From positions 1 to 64,000 of the forward strand of contig JANQOB010000017.1 of assembly GCA_028279275.1 (NCBI GenBank): 64,000 bases of DNA, read 5' to 3'. The notes under the pieces were generated by a model. It had not been told where the DNA came from, ran no database searches, and saw only the letters and a list, made by a program, of their open reading frames with translations. Positions within the stretch are counted from its first letter, which is position 1. Every line of letters starts with the position of its first letter. Shown here piece by piece: positions 37,513 through 46,723 of this stretch. The position numbers and the translations under genes are program-made. Origin of the DNA: Gammaproteobacteria bacterium. GTDB lineage: Bacteria > Pseudomonadota > Gammaproteobacteria > UBA4575.

Positions 37513-37664
37513 TAAGATTTATCTGGCTGTGCTAGCTCCAGCATATTCGCAGTCCATGAGATTCTTTGCTCATATTGTTCTGGAGTAAAAGCGGGTTGTT
37601 CGTAATAAAGAACACCTAGGCGCCCAAGATTTAAAAGATTAAATGAAGCAACACGAAAATTCAT
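37512..37664 (-). pseudogene. N-terminal stub of an endonuclease/exonuclease/phosphatase-family gene
   Basis: A 50-residue frame opening MNFRVASFNLLNLGR and continuing with YYEQPAFTPEQYEQRISWTA. This is the usual start of an EEP-family hydrolase (F-N-L-L-N strand, then P-x-x-x-Y and a helix), which normally runs on for about 300 residues. Here it stops after AQPDKS. Its TAA overlaps the peroxiredoxin ATG. Either a deletion fused a nuclease start to the redoxin gene, or it is a small leader ORF that still drives coupled translation. The catalytic residues of the family are missing. Confidence 0.72.
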
Positions 37665-37715
37665 TTATCTATCTCGTGCACATTTGACAAAACAGTTTAA
37701 TAAAACTGCAGTTAA

Positions 37716-37997
37716 TTAATGTGTGTGTACAACCTCGCCTTTTCGATGCAAATAAATCGCACAAGCTACACGTAAAAAGGAAGTAAAATTTTGTACGTCT
37801 TTATGCGTGTCTAAAATTTCATCGTAGAGTACATTGATAAATTGTGGCACGCTTTGGCTTTCTTCCTCTGCCATTTGGTCAAGTATTTCCCAGAATTCAT
37901 TTTCCAATCGAATACTGGTTACACAGCCTTGAATACGAATGGAGCGACAATCACTATCGTAGCGATCCGGAGGTGTACCTGTATAAATATTACACAT
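37716..37997 (-). CDS. Ribbon-helix-helix domain protein
   Basis: A 93-residue protein with a ribbon-helix-helix core: SIRIQGCVTSIRLENEFWEIL is the strand and first helix, then a second helix (QSVPQFINVLYDEIL). The opening MCNIYTGTPPDRYDS is seen in stand-alone RHH proteins. It is likely a small DNA-binding regulator or antitoxin-like protein. It stands upstream of the nuclease stub and peroxiredoxin on the same strand. Confidence 0.82.
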   Translation of the reverse strand: MCNIYTGTPPDRYDSDCRSIRIQGCVTSIRLENEFWEILDQMAEEESQSVPQFINVLYDEILDTHKDVQNFTSFLRVACAIYLHRKGEVVHTH

Positions 37998-38155
37998 AGG
38001 ACTGAACCCTAATTAAATTATGGTTTTAATTGTAGTTATTTATTTTCAAGGACTCTTATTTATAGTGCAACTAATATATATGTACAAGTAGTATTCCTTT
38101 ACTACCTGAAGATTCGTTAGGTTTTTATACTTAATTTACAAGCAAGAGGATAAAA

Positions 38156-38551
38156 ATGGCAAAAGTAATTCATTCAATGATACGAGTACTCGATGTAGAT
38201 CGCTCTAAAGAATTTTATGAAAAAGCATTTGGACTTATAGAGAAACGCTATTTGGATTTCGATGATTTTGCACTGGTTTATCTAGGTAATGATGAAAATG
38301 ATTTCGAAATTGAGCTGACTTTAAACAAAGGTCAAAAAGATGCTTACACGCATGGCAATGGCTATGGACATATTGCGGTGTGTGTAGATGACTTAGACTC
38401 AGAACATGCGCGTATAAAATCCCTGGGTTATGCACCGCAGGATGTAGTGGAATTTAGTCCGGGTGGTGAATTACTAGCAAAGTTTTTCTTCATTAAAGAT
38501 CCAGATGGATACGAAATTGAAGTTTTACAAAGGCACGGAGCCTACACATAA
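38156..38551 (+). CDS. VOC-fold glyoxalase I-like protein
   Basis: A 131-residue vicinal-oxygen-chelate protein, similar to glyoxalase I. KVIHSMIRVLDVDRSKEFYE, FEIELTLNKG, GNGYGHIAVCVDDLD and IKDPDGYEIEVLQ show the paired beta-alpha-beta-beta-beta modules with the usual metal-ligand His and Glu. It may detoxify methylglyoxal with glutathione (gshB is in the window). It precedes the GMC dehydrogenase pair by 73 bases and may be cotranscribed. A GAGGA ribosome site is present. Confidence 0.86.
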   Translation: MAKVIHSMIRVLDVDRSKEFYEKAFGLIEKRYLDFDDFALVYLGNDENDFEIELTLNKGQKDAYTHGNGYGHIAVCVDDLDSEHARIKSLGYAPQDVVEFSPGGELLAKFFFIKDPDGYEIEVLQRHGAYT

Positions 38552-38624
38552 AAAAGGAAACCTATAAATAAATTTATCGCCTCACAAGAATAAAAATAAT
38601 TGAGGCTAAGCGGAGGAGGTACCT

Positions 38625-39191
38625 ATGTTAGACCTTGATCTAACGCGTCGCGAGTTTTTACAAACAAGCGGCACAGTTCTTATGGGGACGATTGCAACCA
38701 GCTCAGGTATTTTAAGTATGTTGGCTCCAAGCCAAACATGGGCCTTAGAGCTTACGAAATTAGATAAATCTACGGGTCATGCGCTATTACTCGCAACGCG
38801 ACAAATTCTTCCACATGACACACTCGACGACGCAGTATACGCGCTTGTTGTTAAAGATTTAGATAGCGCTGCAGCAAGCGATGACGCGGTTGCAAAATTA
38901 CTTACCGACGGCGTTGCACAGTTAAATGCAGACGCAGGGGGCGACTGGTCTGGGGCAAGCAGTGACAAACAAGCGGCAGTGATTGAAAAAATGGCCGGTA
39001 ATGATTTCTTTGAAAAAATACGTGGCACAGCCATCGTATCGCTTTATAACAATGAAATGGCCTGGGCACATTTTGGTTACGAAGGTGATGCATGGAAACA
39101 TGGCGGGTATTTAAAACGCGGTTTCGATGATTTGAATTGGCTACCCGATCCACCTGCAGATGCAAGTCCATCTGCTTACGCTGCTGAATAA
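38625..39191 (+). CDS. Tat-exported small subunit of a GMC dehydrogenase (gluconate 2-dehydrogenase subunit 3 family)
   Basis: A 188-residue protein with a twin-arginine signal (TRREFLQTSGTVLMGTIATS). The mature part, rich in Ala and Asp, resembles the small subunit of membrane-bound gluconate 2-dehydrogenase, which is carried out with its flavoprotein partner on the same Tat signal. The large subunit gene follows 11 bases later. A GGAGG site precedes the ATG. Confidence 0.86.
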   Translation: MLDLDLTRREFLQTSGTVLMGTIATSSGILSMLAPSQTWALELTKLDKSTGHALLLATRQILPHDTLDDAVYALVVKDLDSAAASDDAVAKLLTDGVAQLNADAGGDWSGASSDKQAAVIEKMAGNDFFEKIRGTAIVSLYNNEMAWAHFGYEGDAWKHGGYLKRGFDDLNWLPDPPADASPSAYAAE

Positions 39192-39202
39192 GGAGAAGTA
39201 CA

Positions 39203-40771
39203 ATGGCTAAATACGATTTAAATGATGATGGTGTTGTAGTAGTTGTTGGCTCAGGTGCAGGTGGAGGAACACTTGCAAATGAGTTATGCCAAAAAGGCAT
39301 CCAAGTAGTTTTACTTGAAGCAGGCAAACGCGAATCAAACGAAAGTTTTGTTAATGATGAATGGTCTTCATTCGGACAAATTTCTTGGCTTGATTCTCGC
39401 AGCTCTTCGGGCACTTGGAGAGTAGGGAAGGATTTTAACGGATTGCCTGCATGGATTTGCAAAACAGTTGGGGGTTCAACCACACACTGGGCAGGTGCAA
39501 GCTTACGATTCCAAGAGCATGAGTTCAGAGTTAAAACAGAGTACGGGGATATCGATGGCGCCAATATGCTCGATTGGCCTCTTACTTTAAAAGACCTTGA
39601 GCCTTACTATGCAAAAGCCGAAGATAAAATGGGCGTCACGCGTACCAACGACGTCCCCGGATTACCTGGTAATAATAATTTTAAGGTGATGTATGCCGGT
39701 GCAAAAAAACTGGGATACAAGCACTGTCATACCGGGCGCATGGCCATTAACAGTAAACCGCGTGATGGGCGCGGGGCTTGTTTACAGTTAGGTTTTTGTT
39801 TCCAAGGTTGTAAAACCGGAGCTAAATGGTCCACCTTAGTTACAGAAATTCCTAAAGCTGAAAAAACTGGAAAATTAGATTTACGCCCTGAATCACATGT
39901 CTTAAAAATCGAACAAGACAAATCTGGAAAAGTAACTGGTGTAATTTATGCGGATGCCGACGGTAATCAACACATGCAAAAAGCGCGTGCGATTTGCGTT
40001 GCAGGAAACTCCATTGAGACACCGCGTTTATTATTAAATTCTGAAAATAGTCATAGTCCAGATGGCCTTGCTAATTCATCAGGCCAAGTAGGTAAAAACT
40101 ATATGCGTCATATGACGGGTTCCGTCTATGCAGCGTTTGAAAAGCCTGTACATATGTGGCGTGGTACTACCATGGCAGGAATTATTACCGATGAATCCAT
40201 CAACGATCCTAAGCGAGGTTTTGTAGGTGGCTACGAGATGGAAACTCTATCCATTGGCCTACCCTTTATGGCAGCATTTTTAGACCCAGGCGCATGGGGC
40301 AAAGACTTTACGAGAAAGATGGATACCTATAGTCATATGGCTGGTATGTGGCTGGTTGGAGAAGATTTACCGCAAGAAACCAATGCCGTGACTTTACATT
40401 CAGAAAATAAAGATCAACATGGTATGCCCACACCCAATGTGCACTTTGACGATCATGAAAATGACATTGCCATGCGCAATCATGCTTATAAGCAAGGATC
40501 TGCGATATATGATGCAGCCGGTGCTAAAGAAAATTATTTAGTCCCACCCTATCCGTCTACTCATAACTTAGGCACTTGTCGTATGAGCGCAGACGCAAAA
40601 GATGGTGTATGCAATGCGCATGGTCAAACTCATGACATATCCAACTTATTCATATCGGATGGGAGCCAATTCACAACCGGTGCGGCAGAAAACCCAACTC
40701 TTACAATTGTAACCTTGGCAATTCGACAAGCAGACTACATAGCAAAACAGTTAAGTGAAAAAGCTATCTAG
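39203..40771 (+). CDS. GMC-family oxidoreductase, flavoprotein subunit
   Basis: A 522-residue FAD-dependent dehydrogenase. The ADP-binding motif VVVVGSGAGGGTLANELCQK is at residue 12. GGSTTHWAGASLRF and the C-terminal NLGTCRMSAD, SNLFISDGSQF and ENPTLTIVTLA are GMC signatures with the active-site His/Asn region. It lacks its own signal peptide and should ride out with the Tat-carrying small subunit to oxidise a sugar or alcohol in the periplasm. The c-type cytochrome subunit usual for such three-part enzymes is not adjacent. Confidence 0.92.
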   Translation: MAKYDLNDDGVVVVVGSGAGGGTLANELCQKGIQVVLLEAGKRESNESFVNDEWSSFGQISWLDSRSSSGTWRVGKDFNGLPAWICKTVGGSTTHWAGASLRFQEHEFRVKTEYGDIDGANMLDWPLTLKDLEPYYAKAEDKMGVTRTNDVPGLPGNNNFKVMYAGAKKLGYKHCHTGRMAINSKPRDGRGACLQLGFCFQGCKTGAKWSTLVTEIPKAEKTGKLDLRPESHVLKIEQDKSGKVTGVIYADADGNQHMQKARAICVAGNSIETPRLLLNSENSHSPDGLANSSGQVGKNYMRHMTGSVYAAFEKPVHMWRGTTMAGIITDESINDPKRGFVGGYEMETLSIGLPFMAAFLDPGAWGKDFTRKMDTYSHMAGMWLVGEDLPQETNAVTLHSENKDQHGMPTPNVHFDDHENDIAMRNHAYKQGSAIYDAAGAKENYLVPPYPSTHNLGTCRMSADAKDGVCNAHGQTHDISNLFISDGSQFTTGAAENPTLTIVTLAIRQADYIAKQLSEKAI

Positions 40772-40794
40772 ATAATTTATTTTACTCATATAAA

Positions 40795-40820
40795 AAAGCC
40801 TCTATTCAGAGGCTTTCTTT
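40795..40820 (+). terminator. Rho-independent terminator of the GMC operon
   Basis: AAAGCCTCT-ATTC-AGAGGCTTT is a perfect 9-bp stem with a four-base loop, followed by CTTTATT. It begins 24 bases after the GMC stop codon. Confidence 0.88.
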
Positions 40821-41348
40821 ATTACTTATTTATAAATAATTTTAATTAAAAATATAAAATCTACATAATGCGTGTGGTCATAAAGATTAGTCTTTAACCC
40901 TTAACAGTATACAAACTAATCACAATCAATATGCTCAAAAAATATCGTTAAAAAAAAGCGTTGTAATTCCAATTTAAATTATTAATTCATTTAAATCAGG
41001 TAATTATTGATTATTTAAGTCATAAATAAATGTTTTCAGCTTCATAAATAAATATGGGATCGCTTATGAAGAACATTTAAAACTATTATCAAGAGGCATC
41101 TACTTATCATGCATAATAAATATGTGTTATCGGTCTATGCCCTTCTTAAAATAATTTTATTCAAGAACACAGCATTACCGATAAGTTTTTTAAACCAAAG
41201 ATATAAGTAGATTGGCGGTTTAAACATAATAAGAAAATCGATAGATTAAGAAGTGCAGACAAACTGCAACGCTATATTATAAAAGCATAAATCAATTAGC
41301 ATGCAATATGTAAGTTAATTGTGACGTGCTCTAAACGAGGGGTGATGC
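40821..41348. other. Long AT-rich upstream region with a spaced direct repeat
   Basis: About 530 bases without a gene. CATAAATAAAT occurs at 41021-41031 and again at 41043-41053, 22 bases apart, which is about two helical turns; this could be a tandem operator. A 33-codon frame at 41109 has no support. The right end has a GAGGGG ribosome site for the next gene. No terminator is needed here since the GMC terminator precedes it. Confidence 0.45.
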
Positions 41349-41888
41349 ATGAAAGCTAATTACTATCTTTCTCCTACTTTAAAAAGTACACATCAAATAT
41401 CAGATGATTTACATGAAGTTGGCATTAATGATTGGTTCATACATGTCGTTAGCAAAGATGAATCTGGACTTAATAAACAGCAGGTACATTCGAGTAATTA
41501 CTTAGAAACACTCGATGTACTTCGCAATGGTGGTATTGGAGGTTTAATTGGTTTCATTATTGGCGTATTTGCGGCAGGTGCGCTTATGTTTTTCAAACCC
41601 TTTGGACCTAATATGCCCGAGTTTATTTATCTGATAGTGATCGTGCTGTTCACTTTGTTTGGGATTTGGGAAGGCGGTCTCGCTGGTGTTGCATGCGAGA
41701 ATAAAAAACTTGCCAAATTTCATGATGAATTAGAAGAAGGCAAATATTTAATCCTTATCTATACAGGGAAAAAACAGGAACACGCAGTTAATGAAATGAT
41801 GGCTCGCAAACATCCTGAAGCGCGATTAGTTGCAACCGATACTCAGTACTTCAATCCATTTAGCCAGTTAAAAAGGTTAGAAAACTAA
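41349..41888 (+). CDS. Two-helix membrane protein of unknown function next to the oxidase locus
   Basis: A 179-residue protein with an N-terminal soluble segment (about 1-60), two membrane helices (about 64-84 and 94-116) and a C-terminal soluble domain. Gly-rich helices (GGIGGLIGFIIGVFAAGALM) suggest a tight pair. The layout is a bit like general-stress membrane proteins (DUF1269-like), but the match is only in shape. It lies 42 bases before the first haem O synthase and may be part of that operon. Confidence 0.7.
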   Translation: MKANYYLSPTLKSTHQISDDLHEVGINDWFIHVVSKDESGLNKQQVHSSNYLETLDVLRNGGIGGLIGFIIGVFAAGALMFFKPFGPNMPEFIYLIVIVLFTLFGIWEGGLAGVACENKKLAKFHDELEEGKYLILIYTGKKQEHAVNEMMARKHPEARLVATDTQYFNPFSQLKRLEN

Positions 41889-41930
41889 TAGGATCTTTAT
41901 CTCAAAAACAATAATTAAAATGAAATAAAA

Positions 41931-42824
41931 ATGAGCGCAACCTTAACAGCAACTAGAAATGCTTTAAGCGATTTTGTTGAGATCTGCAAACCACGCATCG
42001 CATTATTAGTTCTGGTTACCACCTTTTCCGGAATGTGGCTAGCAAGCAGTGCCAACTTATCTTTTGACCTAATCTTTTTAACTTTACTAGGCACCGGATT
42101 AGCTTCGGCAGCAAGTGGTGCATTTAATAATTATGTTGACCGCGAAGTAGATAAACTTATGGCGCGCACACGTACACGCGCCTTGCCATGCTCTCGTCTA
42201 CACCCTCAACAAGCATTATGGTTAGGCGTAATGTTAAGCCTGTGGTCATTTGCAATTCTTTTCTATTTGGTTAATCCACTCACGGCTTTTTTGGTTCAAG
42301 CAACAACACTTTTTTATGTTGGGATTTACACCATGTGGTTGAAACGTACTTCTTCACTTTGTACTGAGGTTGGAGGCGTTGCAGGTGCCATGCCACCCGT
42401 AATTGGCTGGGCCGCAGTAACCAATGAAATTGCATGGCCTGCATTAGTGATGTTTTTAATTATGTTTATTTGGCAGCCTCCACATTTTTGGGCACTAGCA
42501 TTATTACGAAAAGACGAGTATCGAAAAGCCGATTTACCGATGCTTCCTGTAGTGAGTGGCGATCGTGCTACTAAAATACGAATGTTGCTTTATACCATTG
42601 CCTTAATACCGGCAAGCTTAGCAATGTACTACTTAAAATTAGTTGGCCCAACATATCTAGTCCTGGCATTAGCACTAGGAATCGCATATTTGATTTTAAC
42701 TATAGACTTTGCACGTAAACCGATTACACATAAAAGTACTCGGAAATTATTTAGGTTTTCGATTTTGTATTTACTAGGTTTATTCACATTAATTTTCATT
42801 GATTGCCAATGCTATTTTGGCTAA
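41931..42824 (+). CDS. ctaB: Protohaem IX farnesyltransferase (haem O synthase), copy 1
   Basis: A 297-residue polytopic prenyltransferase of the UbiA superfamily that makes haem O for the oxidase. The prenyl-diphosphate site is NNYVDREVDKLMARTRTRAL; the second Asp region reads FARKPITHKST. About nine membrane helices are visible. It ends CQCYFG. It is strikingly similar to the second copy at 50308 over its whole length. Expected next step, haem A synthase (ctaA), is not in the window. Confidence 0.95.
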   Translation: MSATLTATRNALSDFVEICKPRIALLVLVTTFSGMWLASSANLSFDLIFLTLLGTGLASAASGAFNNYVDREVDKLMARTRTRALPCSRLHPQQALWLGVMLSLWSFAILFYLVNPLTAFLVQATTLFYVGIYTMWLKRTSSLCTEVGGVAGAMPPVIGWAAVTNEIAWPALVMFLIMFIWQPPHFWALALLRKDEYRKADLPMLPVVSGDRATKIRMLLYTIALIPASLAMYYLKLVGPTYLVLALALGIAYLILTIDFARKPITHKSTRKLFRFSILYLLGLFTLIFIDCQCYFG

Positions 42825-42882
42825 GGCAGCGGAGTGCTTGTCAGATTAAATATTAAAAAGTTTGAAATAGGGAGTAACTGAT

Positions 42883-44235
42883 ATGGCTATTGCCATTATT
42901 TTAATATTATTAGTTGTCGGATCTGTAATTTTTCATTTTATGAGTCCGTGGTATTTCACGGAATTGGCATCCAACTGGGGTGATATAGATACCACGGTAA
43001 CAATTACTTTTATCGTATGTGGAATCGTATTCGTCTTAGCCAATTTATTTATGGCTTACTGCATAATTAAGTTTCGTAATAAAAGTAAAGATCAACGAGC
43101 TGCCTACGAACCTGAAAACAAAAAACTTGAAAGCTGGCTAACCATTATTACTTCTATTGGCGTGGTTGCAATGCTTGCGCCTGGTTTGGTGGTATGGGCA
43201 AAGTTTGTTTCTCCACCAGATGACGCCATGATAGTAGAAGCAGTAGGTCAACAGTGGCAATGGACTTTCCGCTTACCTGGCGAAGATGGACGCTTAGGTA
43301 CTGTCGATGCAAGAAAAATTAGTTTCCAGAATCCATTCGGTATGAATGAAGAAGACCCATATGGACAAGACGACATATTAATTCCAAGTAGTGAATTACA
43401 CATTCCTATTAACCGGCCTATTAAATTTAATTTACGTTCAAAAGATGTTTTGCATAATTTTACGGTTCCGCAATTTCGCGTAAAGATGGACCTCGTACCA
43501 GGCATGATCACCTGGCAATGGTTAACGCCAACTAAACTAGGCACATATGACATTCTTTGTGAAGAGCTATGCGGTATTGCGCATCATGCTATGCGCGGCA
43601 AAGTAGTAGTTGATGATGATGAACAATATAAAGCTTGGCTAAGCGAACAAAAAACCTATGCCCAATTTGCTTCTATGCAACCAGGTGATGCACATGCTGG
43701 TAAGCCTCTTTATCAAGCATGCGCTGCATGTCATGGACTAGAAGGAGAAGGTAATCAAGCGCTCAATGCACCTAAAATTAGTGGTCAAGAAACTTGGTAT
43801 CTAGAACATCAACTTAGCAATTTCAAGCATGGTTTGCGAGGAAGCAACCCAGAAGATACATACGGACAACAAATGGCGCCGATGGCAGCAACATTGGTCG
43901 ACAATGCAGCAATCAAAAATATCGCGGCCTATATTCAAACATTACCTGATAACCCAGCACCACACACTATCAATGGTGATGTGGACAATGGTAAAGACCT
44001 ATATGAAACCTGTGGTAAATGTCATGGAAAACAAGCGCAAGGAAAATGGGCAGTGAATGCACCACGTATTGCAGGAATGAGTGATTGGTATTTACTCACA
44101 CAACTTAAAAACTTTAAGCATGGTGTGCGTGGCAATCATCCTAGCGATGTAAGAGGTAAGCAAATGGAATTAATGGTTGTAAGTTTAAACGATGAAACAA
44201 TGCAAGACATCATCGCTTATATAAATTCTTTATGA
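42883..44235 (+). CDS. coxM: Cytochrome c oxidase subunit II with two fused cytochrome c domains (CoxM type)
   Basis: A 450-residue protein. Two N-terminal membrane helices (about 2-20 and 46-68) anchor it. The CuA domain follows, with conserved CEELCGIAHHAM near residue 225-236 and the Trp-rich QQWQWTF. After it come two c-type haem sites: C280-A-A-C283-H (CAACHG) and C377-G-K-C380-H (CGKCHG), each in a domain with a late Met ligand region (GQQMAPMAATL and GKQMELMVVSL). Ordinary subunit II of the caa3 type has one such domain; B. japonicum CoxM also has one. The second copy seems a duplicate: the linker text TWYLEHQLSNFKHGLRGS and DWYLLTQLKNFKHGVRGN match closely. Confidence 0.95.
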   Translation: MAIAIILILLVVGSVIFHFMSPWYFTELASNWGDIDTTVTITFIVCGIVFVLANLFMAYCIIKFRNKSKDQRAAYEPENKKLESWLTIITSIGVVAMLAPGLVVWAKFVSPPDDAMIVEAVGQQWQWTFRLPGEDGRLGTVDARKISFQNPFGMNEEDPYGQDDILIPSSELHIPINRPIKFNLRSKDVLHNFTVPQFRVKMDLVPGMITWQWLTPTKLGTYDILCEELCGIAHHAMRGKVVVDDDEQYKAWLSEQKTYAQFASMQPGDAHAGKPLYQACAACHGLEGEGNQALNAPKISGQETWYLEHQLSNFKHGLRGSNPEDTYGQQMAPMAATLVDNAAIKNIAAYIQTLPDNPAPHTINGDVDNGKDLYETCGKCHGKQAQGKWAVNAPRIAGMSDWYLLTQLKNFKHGVRGNHPSDVRGKQMELMVVSLNDETMQDIIAYINSL

Positions 44236-44283
44236 ACTTTAAATATTTAAAAGATTGAAATTGAACAGTAACGAGGTAACAAA

Positions 44284-46029
44284 ATGGCACATGTTGCACT
44301 AGCCGATAAAGGGCAGGAACTCGCACATCCTAAAACGTGGATTGGAGCATATGTCTGGAGCCAAGATCACAAGGTAATAGGTATTCAATATATTATAACT
44401 GCCACTTTAGTAGGCCTGGTTGCATTGGCTTTATCTGCAATGATGCGGTTACAGCTAGGGTTCCCTGGTGTATTTGATTTAATTCAGCCCAACGAATATT
44501 ACTCAGCAGTCACCATGCATGGAATGATCATGGTGGTATTTATGCTTACGGCGTTCTTCCTTGGAGGATTTGGTAACTTGCTCATTCCTCTGATGTGTGG
44601 TGCCAGAGACATGGCGTTCCCATACATGAACATGCTGAGTTTTTGGGTTTATCTCGCTTCTGTAATTGTTTTATGTGCGAGCTTTTTTGTTCCGGGCGGT
44701 GCAACAGGTGCAGGATGGACTCTCTATCCACCACAAGCCATTACTGAAGGTTCTGCAGGCTCAGGAATGGGGATCATTTTAATGTTGGTATCCTTAGCGC
44801 TGTTCATTGTCGCTTTTACAATGGGTGGATTGAATTATATCACCACCGCTTTTCAAGCAAGAACGCGTGGCATGACATTAATGCGTATGCCTTTGTCTGT
44901 CTGGGGCATCGTCATGGCGACCATTTTAGGGTTGCTCGCCTTTCCAGCACTTTTAGTTGCCGCCATCATGATGCTCCTCGATGCTTTATTAGGCACAAGC
45001 TTCTTTATGCCTGCAATTTCTGACCTGGGTGAAGTCAGTAGTACAACGGGGGGTACTCCAATCTTATTTCAACATTTATTTTGGTTCTTTGGACACCCAG
45101 AAGTGTACATCGTAGCTCTGCCAATGTTTGGTATTGCATCGGACTTAATCAGCACACACGCAAGAAAAAATATTTTCGGCTACCGCATGATGGTATGGGC
45201 CATTATTGCAATCGGAGGTTTAAGCTTTATCGTTTGGGCCCACCATATGTATGTGAGTGGTATGAATCCGTATTTTGGATTTTTCTTTGCAACAACTACA
45301 TTGATCATTGCAGTTCCAACAGCACTTAAAGTCTATAACTGGGTCCTCACGCTGTGGCAAGGCAACATACACTTAAATGTACCTATGTTATTTGCTATCG
45401 GTTTCATTTTTACTTTTATTCATGGCGGTATCACTGGTTTATTTTTAGGCAATGTCGCCGTAGATGTGCCGCTATCTGATACTTACTTTGTAATTGGTCA
45501 TTTCCATATGGTGATGGGTGTTTCGCCATTCTTAATTGTGTTTGGTGGTATGTATCACTGGTATCCAAAATTTACTGGACGCATGTTGAATGACACCATG
45601 GGAAAAATTCACTTCTGGGTCACGTTTTTAGGCACCTATGCCATTTACCTACCAATGCATTACATTGGTATATTAGGTGTACCTCGCCGTTACTTTGCAT
45701 ACGGTTCTTTGGACTCGTTCCCAGATTCAGTTCATGTCATCAATACCAGCATCACCATTGCTGCATTAATCGTTGGTACTGCACAATTGCTGTTCATTTA
45801 TAATCTCGTTTGGAGTTTGTTCAAAGGTGAAAAAGCTTCAAGTAATCCGTGGCGCGCGACAACACTGGAATGGCAAACACCTGATACTCCACCGAAACAT
45901 GGTAACTGGGGGCCTGAGTTACCCGTTGTACACCGATGGGCTTATTCCTATAGCGTTCCAGGTGCAAGAGAAGATTTCATTCCTCAGACTGAAGAACCCA
46001 GTGAAAATACTAAAGGCGATGTGCACTAG
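44284..46029 (+). CDS. coxN: Cytochrome c oxidase subunit I (CoxN type)
   Basis: A 581-residue, 12-helix haem-copper oxidase core. Haem a ligand: TMHGMIMVVFM. CuB and cross-link site: FFGHPEVYIVALP with the His-Tyr pair and the Glu of A1-type oxidases. HH pair: AHHMYVSGM. Haem a3 and low-spin ligands: HFHMVMG. The D-channel Asp and Asn lie in GGFGNLLIPLMCGARDMAFPYMN-type text. It follows coxM by 48 bases and leads into the subunit III-like genes by 3. Confidence 0.97.
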   Translation: MAHVALADKGQELAHPKTWIGAYVWSQDHKVIGIQYIITATLVGLVALALSAMMRLQLGFPGVFDLIQPNEYYSAVTMHGMIMVVFMLTAFFLGGFGNLLIPLMCGARDMAFPYMNMLSFWVYLASVIVLCASFFVPGGATGAGWTLYPPQAITEGSAGSGMGIILMLVSLALFIVAFTMGGLNYITTAFQARTRGMTLMRMPLSVWGIVMATILGLLAFPALLVAAIMMLLDALLGTSFFMPAISDLGEVSSTTGGTPILFQHLFWFFGHPEVYIVALPMFGIASDLISTHARKNIFGYRMMVWAIIAIGGLSFIVWAHHMYVSGMNPYFGFFFATTTLIIAVPTALKVYNWVLTLWQGNIHLNVPMLFAIGFIFTFIHGGITGLFLGNVAVDVPLSDTYFVIGHFHMVMGVSPFLIVFGGMYHWYPKFTGRMLNDTMGKIHFWVTFLGTYAIYLPMHYIGILGVPRRYFAYGSLDSFPDSVHVINTSITIAALIVGTAQLLFIYNLVWSLFKGEKASSNPWRATTLEWQTPDTPPKHGNWGPELPVVHRWAYSYSVPGAREDFIPQTEEPSENTKGDVH

Positions 46030-46032
46030 CTT

Positions 46033-46698
46033 ATGACTGCAACACTGATCGTTCTAGCCGTTATTATGGGCGGCGTGGTGTTTTGGCTCATACGCCAAAC
46101 GCTTAACGTGCAGCCTTGGGCCGAGGAAGGACCTATCGGTCAAGATCATGCAAGTGGGCCTTTTTCAGTTCAGCCAGCAAAAGTTGGCTTGATTGTTTTT
46201 CTTGCAGTCGCAGCTTCATTATTTTCACTTTTTGTAAGTGCCTATTTTCAACGAATGGAATTCGGTGATTGGAAGATCGCGCCAGAACCATTTGTACTCT
46301 GGATTAATACTGCATTTTTAATCTTGGCGAGTGTGTTTTATCAATTAGCACGAAATGCAGTCATTAAAAACCAAACAGCGCAAGTAAAATCAAACTTGCT
46401 CATTGCAGGATTTTTTACTTTTGCATTTATGGGTGGACAGCTATGGGCATGGCAAGAATTTCATAACTCTGGTTACGTGCTATCTGGAAATCCTGCCAAT
46501 GCTTTTTTCTATGTGCTCACTGCTGTGCATGCAGCACATATTTTGGGAGGACTATGGGTTTGGAGTAGAACGTTATTTAAATTACAGAGTATCGTAGAAA
46601 CACGCAAAGTACGCACATCTGTAGAATTATGTGCAATTTATTGGCACTTCTTATTACTAATTTGGTTAGTGTTGTTTGCACTGCTGTTATCTACCTAA
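46033..46698 (+). CDS. coxO: Cytochrome c oxidase subunit III-like protein, first copy (CoxO type)
   Basis: A 221-residue, multi-helix membrane protein. The first helix (LIVLAVIMGGVVFWLIR) is unusual in that it stands apart before a charged loop; the rest (WQEFHNSGYVLSGN, THAAHILGG-like VHAAHILGGLWVW, ELCAIYWHFLLLIW) matches the last helices of subunit III. It begins 3 bases after the coxN stop. B. japonicum coxMNOP also has two subunit III-like genes, CoxO and CoxP. Confidence 0.85.
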   Translation: MTATLIVLAVIMGGVVFWLIRQTLNVQPWAEEGPIGQDHASGPFSVQPAKVGLIVFLAVAASLFSLFVSAYFQRMEFGDWKIAPEPFVLWINTAFLILASVFYQLARNAVIKNQTAQVKSNLLIAGFFTFAFMGGQLWAWQEFHNSGYVLSGNPANAFFYVLTAVHAAHILGGLWVWSRTLFKLQSIVETRKVRTSVELCAIYWHFLLLIWLVLFALLLST

Positions 46699-46723
46699 CA
46701 ACTTAAAGAAGGAATAACAAAAC

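Noticed and set aside
41109..41210. 33-codon frame MHNKYVLS in the long gap
   Set aside because: Very short, badly placed ribosome site, no family.
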